Source of the DNA: Deltaproteobacteria bacterium
GTDB taxonomy: Bacteria; Desulfobacterota; DSM-4660; Desulfatiglandales; Desulfatiglandaceae
Assembly (NCBI GenBank): GCA_018644785.1
Contig: JABGPV010000283.1
Coordinates: forward strand, 1-6,244
Direction of reading: 5' to 3'
Length of the DNA stretch: 6,244 bases
The position numbers were made by a program, and so were the translations under genes. This document shows positions 1-4,494 of this stretch, piece by piece; within the stretch, counting starts at the first letter, position 1; the number at the start of each line of letters is the position of its first letter. The notes under the pieces were generated by a model. The model was not told the DNA's origin. It saw nothing but the letters and a program-made list of their open reading frames with translations, and ran no database searches.

Positions 1-1
1 T

Positions 2-145
2 TCAGATTTCAACCTTGAAGCAAGGTATCCGGATGATAAGTTCTCATTCTATAAGAAAAGCACCGTGGAATTTACGAAAAATAAGCTTGAACAGATTGAG
101 AGGTTAAAGAAATGGCTTCTTCAAAATCTTCAATCATCAATTTAA
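2..145 (+). CDS. HEPN-domain protein, C-terminal part (5' end outside window)
   Basis: An open frame enters from the left edge and ends at TAA 143-145, giving 47 visible residues. It carries EARYPDDKFSFYKK followed by a lysine-rich amphipathic helix ending in LKKWLLQNL. The 'aRYPD' motif and final 'kWl' helix are typical of the C-terminus of HEPN proteins of the COG2250 type, small all-helical proteins that in many TA pairs act as the RNase toxin. The catalytic R-x4-6-H motif would lie upstream and is not visible, so activity cannot be judged. The gene overlaps the following nucleotidyltransferase gene by 34 nt in another frame, which indicates translational coupling and supports the HEPN/MNT pairing. 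Family assignment is fairly secure; the toxin role is inferred from the partner. Confidence 0.75.
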   Translation, partial: SDFNLEARYPDDKFSFYKKSTVEFTKNKLEQIERLKKWLLQNLQSSI

Positions 146-429
146 TAAAAGAATATATATTACGATTAAAAGAAAATAATATCTCTGTCGAAAAAGTATT
201 GTTGTTTGGTTCTATTATGAAAGGGACGTCAAGAGAAGACAGTGATATAGATATTGCTGTTATTTCATCCTCATTTAAAGGTGACAGATATTCAGATAGA
301 AGGCTTATTGTCCCTTTAAGACGTGGAATAGACAGCAGGATTGATCCCATCCCTTTTACGCCTGAGGACTATGCAGAAGGGGGAATCCTTATTGATGAAA
401 TTAAGAGTACCGGGCAGGAAATCCTGTAG
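112..429 (+). CDS. MNT-type minimal nucleotidyltransferase, likely antitoxin of HEPN/MNT pair
   Basis: This is a complete 105-residue protein, the usual size for minimal nucleotidyltransferases (COG1708/MNT). An N-terminal helix (residues 4-23) leads to strand EKVLLFGS, then the signature G33-S34 ... D45-x-D47 (motif SREDSDIDIAV). A third acidic residue fits D78 in RIDPIPFTPEDY. In characterised HEPN/MNT (type VII) systems the MNT protein silences the HEPN RNase by transferring AMP to it; that role here is inferred. The usual 'GSxARG' is GSIMKG, so the loop arginine is replaced by lysine while the catalytic triad looks intact. ATG 112 lies inside the 3' end of the HEPN gene and has the GAG/AGG stretch at 97-103 just upstream. 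The gene is A+T-rich, unlike the sugar genes further right, suggesting separate acquisition. Confidence 0.85.
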   Translation: MASSKSSIINLIKEYILRLKENNISVEKVLLFGSIMKGTSREDSDIDIAVISSSFKGDRYSDRRLIVPLRRGIDSRIDPIPFTPEDYAEGGILIDEIKSTGQEIL

Positions 430-440
430 TTTGAGTATAA

Positions 441-600
441 GGGGCTCGGAAAAAAATAAATCTGCCAGATTGCGCCGTATTTTGGTTCGTATACAAGGCG
501 CATCCACCGGTGCATATTGGTGGATATGTGCCGGTGGATGTAACGCAGTAGACGGGCCAAAGGACAAGCAAGATGGTGGATGTATTTTTTTCCGAGGCCC
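441..600. mobile_element. 160-bp near-palindromic MITE-like element
   Basis: The ends are inverted repeats: 441-458 (GGGGCTCGGAAAAAAATA) matches the reverse complement of 583-600 at 17 of 18 positions, and similarity continues inward. Both ends are flanked by TAA (438-440 and 601-603), consistent with a 3-bp target duplication. The centre is a second, strong hairpin: 501-517 pairs with 524-540 at 15 of 17 positions around the loop 518-523. Both the outer and inner arms are symmetric about the same point (520/521), so almost the whole element folds back on itself. The arms between them (about 461-500 and 541-580) pair only partly and need a one-base bulge. GGTGGAT(A/G)T recurs at 519, 533 and 575. 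No credible protein is encoded. It begins 11 bp after the MNT stop and could also act as a transcript-end hairpin. The parent transposase is unknown. Confidence 0.75.
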
Positions 601-724
601 TAAGGTCAGAAGTTAAATACGTACCGTATTCTCCTCACCCCGACAGGTGACGACTCTTCTGGCACAGGGAAGTCTGTAACCATTTTCCTTACTCGATGTC
701 ATCCCGAACCGGCACAAGTCCCTG
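601..724. other. Non-coding stretch between MITE and Fic remnant
   Basis: I see no gene here. A short perfect hairpin lies just after the MITE: 616-621 (AATACG) pairs with 625-630 across the loop TAC. The frame leading into the Fic remnant is open back to TAA 677-679, so some residues before 725 may be decayed N-terminal coding sequence, but I could not match them to the family. Confidence 0.35.
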
Positions 725-1116
725 GTGACAACCAGCGGTATCCACCGAATAGATTCAAACGAAGGCGTCATCGAGGAGGTCTACACGGCCAGGTACTGGC
801 CGGGAGATTCGCTTGGCGACCATCTCGAATTCGCGCTCAAGTATGACGGGACGAACTTCGCAATCCTAGGCATTTTGTTTCAGAAGGCAGGGGAGGAAGA
901 ACTTCTTGAATATGTCCGGCGCTTGTGGTTCCTGTACGAGTTCCTGACCGGCAGATTGATCTCTTCATTCGTTTCTGCCTCCAAAACAACGGCCGGCTCT
1001 CAGCACGGAAACGCGCGAGCCACTTCGATTTCCTGTCGGATGAAGAAATCGCTTCGCTCGAACAGACTGTTTTGTCCGCTTACGGAAGCAAAACCCAACT
1101 TGAGCTAACTTTTTGA
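725..1116 (+). pseudogene. Fic-family protein, internally deleted remnant
   Basis: The first frame (GTG 725 onward) reads VYTARYWPGDSLGDHLEFAL, then KYDGTNFAIL and RRLWFLYEFLTG, which I recognise as the N-terminal region of large (about 500-residue) Fic-family proteins. From about 945 the homology moves to another frame, with DRQIDLFIRFCLQNNGRLS and RKRASHFDFLSDEEI up to TGA 1114-1116; this is the C-terminal region of the same family. The Fic core with the HPFx(D/E)GN(G/K)R AMP-transfer motif is entirely missing, so no Fic activity is possible. The family normally has several residues (of the TPTGKYA type) between 'VRR' and 'RRLWF'; here they are fused to one VRRLWF, suggesting a second small deletion. 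The family comparison is from memory. No convincing start codon or ribosome site is present, and about 130 residues remain in total. Confidence 0.75.
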
Positions 1117-1328
1117 TATGCTCCGGAATCCGATTTCTTTCCAAGGTGCTTTATTTAGGCCTAAACCGTATCCTATTCAGCCCCCTCATCGGATTCGAAA
1201 AATTGGGATGCAGCCTTAAGGGGGAGTAACAGCAGGATAATCTTACAACATCATACGGCTGACAGCAATATGATTGCTGTGAAGGATGGGGTGTAAAATT
1301 CTTGTTTTAATGATTTGGTGAAGAGAAC
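1117..1328. other. Non-coding stretch with short palindromes
   Basis: I find no gene or RNA gene here. Visible structure is a 9-bp inverted repeat (1126-1134 with 1188-1196, GAATCCGAT/ATCGGATTC), a perfect 12-bp palindrome TTTAGGCCTAAA at 1154-1165, and a perfect 8-bp hairpin ACAGCAAT/ATTGCTGT at 1262-1269/1273-1280 with loop ATG. None has a following T-run, so I do not call a terminator. The stretch lies between two gene remnants and is probably debris. Confidence 0.35.
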
Positions 1329-1330
1329 AG

Positions 1331-1552
1331 CTACCCGGGTTGTAGCTTCGCTTTTTCAATAATCAGATCAGATAGCGCCGGCATACTGAACTTTTTGGAA
1401 ACCCTGTCGCTAATGTAATCGAAAGCGTTGACCCCCAACTTCTTGGCGGTTTGAACAATGGTGAGGAAGGCATCTTTTGCTATTGTTCCTGCTTGGGATA
1501 TCGTATGTAGGCTGACATCCTGCCTACGATCATTTAAAGAATTGATTGACAA
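1331..1552 (-). pseudogene. Transposase-like C-terminal remnant
   Basis: On the minus strand, 73 residues can be read to a TAG at 1331-1333. The segment FLTIVQTAKKLGV followed by FDYISDRVS and a proline-containing 'PALSDLI' tail resembles the helical C-terminus of IS66-like and related transposases (pattern: variable helix, 'TckklGin...dYl.Drl', then 'ipsLpdLI'). No catalytic DDE segment is visible and the preceding residues (1552 back to about 1500) do not look family-like, so the ATG at 1552 is not a genuine start. It is read here as the tail of an insertion-sequence gene left after most of the element was lost. The exact IS family is uncertain; a non-transposase helical protein cannot be excluded. 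A short hairpin (1329-1334 with 1342-1347) overlaps its stop. Confidence 0.5.
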
Positions 1553-1574
1553 CTATGAGGGAATTTGGGATATT
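1546..1574 (+). promoter_or_regulatory. Candidate sigma70 promoter for the VapB-like antitoxin
   Basis: A perfect -35 box TTGACA (1546-1551) is followed after 17 bp by GATATT (1569-1574), a 4-of-6 match to the -10 consensus; TATTTT at 1571-1576 is an alternative. It lies about 60 bp before the antitoxin ATG, in the right direction, and overlaps the edge of the transposase remnant. A nearby inverted repeat GTAGGC/GCCTAC (1507-1512/1522-1527) could be structural or an operator. Assigned by eye only. Confidence 0.4.
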
Positions 1575-1633
1575 TTTCGAGAATGCAGATAGACAGCTTA
1601 GTCCCCTATTAATATGAATGTGAGGGCAAAATC

Positions 1634-1861
1634 ATGTACGCGGAACGCTTGATGCTTGAAACAGACCAGTCCGGCAGCCTGAAGCATGTACCGAAACTTC
1701 CACCCAACAAACAACTGGAGATCATCCTCTTGGTACTTGACGATGTTCGGGGAGGTCAGTCGCTGCGTCGCAGTCCCCATCCTGATATCGCCGGCAAAAC
1801 CCGCATCCTTGGCGACATTATCAGCAGTGTTTCCGAGGCTGATTGGAATTTGCCAAAGTGA
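1634..1861 (+). CDS. VapB-like antitoxin of a PIN-toxin pair
   Basis: A complete 75-residue protein is preceded by GAGGG (1622-1626), 7 nt before ATG 1634, a good ribosome site. The C-terminal part shows 'LRRSPHPDIAGKTR' and ILGDIISSVSEADW, the pattern seen in small antitoxins that precede PIN-domain toxins ('...hpaLaGk.kilGDi..pv.e.dWe'). In such pairs the C-terminal tail docks in the toxin's active site, and the N-terminal part makes a short beta-rich DNA-binding dimer; here the N-terminus reads LPPNKQLEIILLVL, consistent with this. The stop TGA (1859-1861) overlaps the toxin's GTG start (1858-1860) as GTGA, so translation was coupled. The antitoxin looks intact although its toxin is destroyed, making it an orphan. 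A role in cross-neutralising another PIN toxin is possible but unsupported. Confidence 0.65.
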   Translation: MYAERLMLETDQSGSLKHVPKLPPNKQLEIILLVLDDVRGGQSLRRSPHPDIAGKTRILGDIISSVSEADWNLPK

Positions 1862-1905
1862 TTATCCTGGACACTCACATATGGCTCTGGTGGGTTAATA
1901 GGGAT
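1858..1905 (+). pseudogene. PIN-domain (VapC-like) toxin, N-terminal 16 codons only
   Basis: GTG 1858 begins VIILDTHIWLWWVN, the classic first strand of PIN-domain RNase toxins; D5 is the first metal-binding acidic residue, and T6-H7-I8-W9 is typical. After R15-D16 the PIN homology stops and the frame continues as a different protein. The remaining PIN acidic residues and the fold are missing, so no RNase activity is expected. I prefer GTG 1858 over the upstream in-frame TTG 1843 because it gives the usual start of the PIN domain and a 4-nt overlap with the antitoxin stop. The full intact family member would be about 130 residues. Confidence 0.7.
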
Positions 1906-2169
1906 TGCGCTCAAATTTTCCAAAGATCGAGTTCCTGCGTTGAAGGGAGGAATGCGCAACTAGCCCTCCGTCACCAAGGAATTCATCGACTGAGCAATCG
2001 ACATTTGCAGGCGCTTACGGTTATGCACAACTATTACGTCAGAAGACGGGACGGAACAACGGCTGCCGAACGATTTTTTGAGGCTAAACCGAACGACCTT
2101 TTTGAATTCCTCTTGGATAGGATGGATTATCCCGCAAGACCAAGGAATCGCCTGAAATTAGCCGCTTAG
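1906..2169 (+). pseudogene. C-terminal part of DUF6399/transposase-like protein, fused in frame to the PIN start
   Basis: From C17 of the chimeric frame to TAG 2167-2169, the protein reads FQRSSSCVEGRN, then LRHQGIHRLSNRHLQALTV and HNYYVRRRDGTTAAERFF, ending KPNDLFEFLLDRMDYPARPR. I recognise this as the C-terminus of the DUF6399 proteins often found next to or as part of transposase genes ('tvihNy..rr.DGTTAAeRFFg.kp.dLFe.ll.r'). The N-terminal portion, including any catalytic segment, is absent. The reading frame stays open across the junction, so antitoxin-coupled translation from GTG 1858 would give a 103-residue PIN/DUF6399 chimera. Function is unlikely. It is probably a relic of insertion followed by deletion. 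The family name is from memory. Confidence 0.6.
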
Positions 2170-2177
2170 AGGGACGT

Positions 2178-2208
2178 GGGCGAAGTTAGAACCAAGCCCG
2201 ACTTTTTT
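2178..2208 (+). terminator. Weak rho-independent terminator candidate
   Basis: A short GGGC (2178-2181)/GCCC (2196-2199) stem with a 14-nt loop, partly closed inside by GTT/AAC, is followed by a T-run at 2203-2208. The position, about 10 bp after the chimeric frame's stop, fits transcript termination, but the stem is only four pairs, so this is tentative. Confidence 0.3.
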
Positions 2209-2373
2209 CTTGAAAAAGGATAAGAATCCTGACAGAGTAAAATCTCACTTTGTCATCAGTTCAGAGAGCGTCCTTTAACGTCAAACGGCTTTTACTTGAA
2301 AATATAGGTCCCTGTTTTGAGTACCGTAAGAAAAATCAGCAAGAATTTGGACACACAAGAATCGGAGAAACCC
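2209..2373 (+). other. Leader region of the sugar cassette
   Basis: No gene is supported here. A TTGTCA (2250-2255) with TTTAAC (2274-2279) 18 bp later is a possible but weak promoter for the cassette. A small hairpin AGGAT/ATCCT (2217-2221/2226-2230) is visible. The in-frame extension from TTG 2317 into the methyltransferase is treated as untranslated, because a much better start lies at 2374. Confidence 0.3.
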
Positions 2374-3588
2374 ATGGGCAAATGCAAAGTATGCCTTCAT
2401 GAGGCCAGAACCGTTATCCCTTTTGGAAAGATGCCCATTTCAAACCGGTTCGTGACCGACCCGGATGCACCGGAATATGTCTACGAGTTGTCACTCGGTT
2501 GGTGCCCAAAATGCCTCATGGCGCAACTTGAATCCTGTGTTGAGCCGACCATGATGTTTAACGATTCCTATGCGTATTTTTCATCCATATCAGCGGCCAT
2601 GGAAGATCATTTTCGAGAAATGGCCGAAGAAATTGCAGCATTTGTTTCCGGTCGATTCGACCCGTTTGTAATCGAGCTCGGCTGTAATGACGGGATCATG
2701 CTCAAGCATATTGCGGACTTTGGCATCGCCCATCTGGGAATTGAACCTTCGGCAAATGTGGCGACCCGTGCAAAGGAACAAGGGGTTCAGGTTCTTGGGA
2801 AGTTTTTTAACGCCGAGACCGCCTTGGAAATTCGAAAACTTCACGGTCAGGCTGATGTCATCTGCGGCGCAAATGTCATGTGTCATATCGAGGATATCAA
2901 TTCGGTATTTGAAGGGGTCAGCGTTCTGTTGAAGCCCGACGGCGTATTTTTCTTCCAAGACCCCTATTTACCGGATATCATAAGAAAAGGCTCTTTTGAT
3001 CAGATCTATGATGAACATGTCTACTATTTTTCAGGCTTGGCGGTCTCACAGCTTGCCAGGCGACATGGTTTTCAGCTCGTGGGTATGGTCCCGAAAGAAG
3101 TGCATGGGGGCTCCATGCGCTATTATTTGAGGAGAGAGGGCAACCATCCAGCGCGGGAAAATGTATCGGCTCACTTGTCTCAGGAAAAAGCTTTGAATCT
3201 TCATGAATTTGAAGGATATGTTTCGTTCAGGGAAAATGTGGACAGGATATGCGAAAACCTGAAACAGACCCTTGTGAAAATTAAGGACGAGGGCAACCGG
3301 ATTGCGGCATATGGTGCGACCTCTAAAAGTACAACCCTTCTGATCTATTCACAGATCGGTCCCGATCTGATAGATTACGTGTCGGACACAACGCCGACGA
3401 AGATCGGAAAATATACCCCTGGGACACATATTCCTGTCAAGTCCCGTACCCATTTTCTCCAGGATGACCCGCCCTACACGCTTCTCCTGGCCTGGAACCA
3501 TGAACGGGAGATTCTGGAAAAGGAAAAACGTTATCGTGAAGGAGGGGGTAAATTCATTACGTTTTTCCCTGAGGTCGCTGTCGTATGA
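2374..3588 (+). CDS. SAM-dependent sugar C-methyltransferase (TylCIII/TcaB9-like)
   Basis: This 404-residue protein has the three-part architecture of nucleotide-sugar C-methyltransferases. An N-terminal zinc-binding region has two CxxC pairs (CKVC at 2383-2394; CPKC at 2503-2514). A central SAM-binding Rossmann domain has motif IELGCNDG from 2671. A C-terminal Rossmann-like domain has RIAAYGATSKSTT, typical of Methyltransf_14. The stretch YDEHVYYFS (from 3007) corresponds to the Tyr-x-Glu-His region described as the active site of the C3-methyltransferase TcaB9, and NVMCHIED carries a further likely active-site His. In the known enzymes the methyl goes to C3 of a dTDP-4-keto-deoxysugar; the exact substrate here is inferred. 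ATG 2374 is chosen over the in-frame TTG 2317 because GGAG (2364-2367) sits 6 nt upstream and the length matches the family. It heads the cassette and is separated from the next gene by 12 nt. Confidence 0.85.
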   Translation: MGKCKVCLHEARTVIPFGKMPISNRFVTDPDAPEYVYELSLGWCPKCLMAQLESCVEPTMMFNDSYAYFSSISAAMEDHFREMAEEIAAFVSGRFDPFVIELGCNDGIMLKHIADFGIAHLGIEPSANVATRAKEQGVQVLGKFFNAETALEIRKLHGQADVICGANVMCHIEDINSVFEGVSVLLKPDGVFFFQDPYLPDIIRKGSFDQIYDEHVYYFSGLAVSQLARRHGFQLVGMVPKEVHGGSMRYYLRREGNHPARENVSAHLSQEKALNLHEFEGYVSFRENVDRICENLKQTLVKIKDEGNRIAAYGATSKSTTLLIYSQIGPDLIDYVSDTTPTKIGKYTPGTHIPVKSRTHFLQDDPPYTLLLAWNHEREILEKEKRYREGGGKFITFFPEVAVV

Positions 3589-3600
3589 AAGGATTCGGAA

Positions 3601-4059
3601 ATGATCGATGGCATTGAAATTAAAGAACTTAAGGTGTTCACGGATGAGCGGGGTCTTTTCTCGGAAATCATTAGAGGTTCCGACAACTTTTTCCAGGACA
3701 GTTTTGCGCAGTTAAGCTATTCCATGTCTTTTACCGGCGTGGCCAAGGCCTGGCACCTGCACAGGAAGCAGACAGACTGGATGTGCGTCCTGGTAGGGGA
3801 TGTGAGACTGGGGTTGTTTGATTTGCGTGAAGATTCAGCAACACATGGGAAACTGATGGAGGTTCTCATGGGAGAAACTCTGGGGCGAAAGGTCGTCAAA
3901 ATTCCCCCGGGAATCGCCCATGGTTACAGGATCATCAATGGACCCATGCATATCATATACGTGACCGACCGGGAATATGATCCATCTGACGAACTTCGCA
4001 TTCCGCATGATGATCCGAAAATCGGATTTGACTGGACCCGCTGGTCGGAAGTCAAGTGA
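3601..4059 (+). CDS. RmlC-like cupin: nucleotide-sugar epimerase/isomerase
   Basis: A 152-residue single cupin domain related to dTDP-4-dehydrorhamnose 3,5-epimerase (RmlC), shorter than the usual 180 or so. Family signatures in order: FTDERGLFSEI (13-23, 'D.RG.f.E'), AWHLHRKQTDW (50-60), 'LVGDVRLGLFDLR', VKIPPGIAHGY (about 99-109, catalytic-type AHG histidine), 'YVTDREYDPSDE' and the final DDPKIGFDW. The catalytic His of RmlC ('RGlHyQ') aligns with H52 in KAWHLH, but the preceding Arg is Lys and the Lys expected shortly after is not conserved, so the reaction may be a single epimerisation or an isomerisation. AAAGGA (3588-3593) is a good ribosome site 7 nt before ATG. It lies 12 nt after the methyltransferase and 12 nt before the SDR remnant, clearly one transcript. 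A canonical rhamnose role is unlikely, since no rmlA, B or D is nearby. Confidence 0.75.
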   Translation: MIDGIEIKELKVFTDERGLFSEIIRGSDNFFQDSFAQLSYSMSFTGVAKAWHLHRKQTDWMCVLVGDVRLGLFDLREDSATHGKLMEVLMGETLGRKVVKIPPGIAHGYRIINGPMHIIYVTDREYDPSDELRIPHDDPKIGFDWTRWSEVK

Positions 4060-4071
4060 AAGTGCACCATC

Positions 4072-4492
4072 ATGAAAACAACAGACTATTATAAGGGAAA
4101 AACGGTACTCGTTACCGGTGCATCCGGTTTCATCGGATCATCTCTTGTAAAGGTTCTGCGCCAGGTGGACTGTACCCTCATGTGCTGCAGCAGGAACGCT
4201 CAAAACCCCGAAACGGGCCATTCTACCAAAGCGAAAATCGTGGATCTTCAAATGGACATCCGGGATCCTTCGATCTGGGACGACGTCCTTCAAGGGGTTC
4301 AGTGCCCATATTCCAGATCTTGAAGTCTCCCTTGTGGATTCTCCCATTATGAATCAGCTCTCTTATGAAGTCTCGAGCCGTAAGTCGCGGGACCGGGGAT
4401 TCACGTACCATGAAGCCATTGAAGATAGCCTGCTTGTTGTCGTTCGGAAACTGAAGAACGTAAACAGCGAAATTGAGCGTGTTGGGGTTTAA
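4072..4492 (+). pseudogene. NAD-dependent sugar epimerase/dehydratase (SDR), internally deleted and frameshifted
   Basis: The 5' frame (ATG 4072 to TGA 4321-4323) encodes 83 residues with the extended-SDR nucleotide-binding motif TGASGFIG (residues 15-22), a second strand followed by CCSRN, and 'VDLQMDIRD', ending around DVLQGVQ just before the family's 'HLAA' strand. From about 4300 the homology continues in the next frame: SAHIPDLEVSLVDSP, then IMNQLSYEVSS and RGFTYHEAIEDSL, to TAA 4490-4492. That is the normal C-terminus of 310-330-residue NAD-dependent epimerases. About half of the protein, including the catalytic YxxxK, is missing, and the joint is out of frame, so the gene is dead. In similar cassettes this enzyme is a 4-ketoreductase or epimerase; the specific role is inferred. 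The remnant still ends 2 nt before the aminotransferase start, preserving operon spacing. Confidence 0.8.
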
Positions 4493-4494
4493 GT

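Noticed and set aside
72..350. 92-residue minus-strand frame opposite HEPN/MNT
   Set aside because: It is antisense to two well-supported overlapping genes and has no motif of its own.
369..567. Minus-strand open frames over the palindromic element (two overlapping)
   Set aside because: They are mirror readings of the same hairpin sequence, rich in His, Arg and Pro, with no family resemblance.
501..583. Repeated GGTGGAT motif considered as a CRISPR or iteron array
   Set aside because: The copies are only 9 bp, irregularly spaced (14 and 42 bp) and explained by the palindromic element's symmetry.
341..616. 91-residue open frame across the MNT tail and the palindromic element
   Set aside because: It overlaps the real MNT frame and then reads through the inverted-repeat element. 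It has no ribosome site and no recognisable domain, and its composition reflects the repeats.
1154..1165. Perfect 12-bp palindrome TTTAGGCCTAAA
   Set aside because: It is isolated, with no promoter or gene start beside it. It could be chance, so it is not called as an operator.
1126..1196. 9-bp inverted repeat GAATCCGAT/ATCGGATTC separated by 53 bp
   Set aside because: No flanking duplication, no coding content and no longer arms, so there is insufficient support for a small element.
2317..2373. TTG 2317 as the methyltransferase start
   Set aside because: The extra 19 residues are not family-like, and no ribosome site precedes the TTG, whereas ATG 2374 has GGAG at good spacing.
2590..2958. 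122-residue minus-strand frame inside the methyltransferase
   Set aside because: It is a shadow of a strongly conserved coding region and has no independent start signal or domain.
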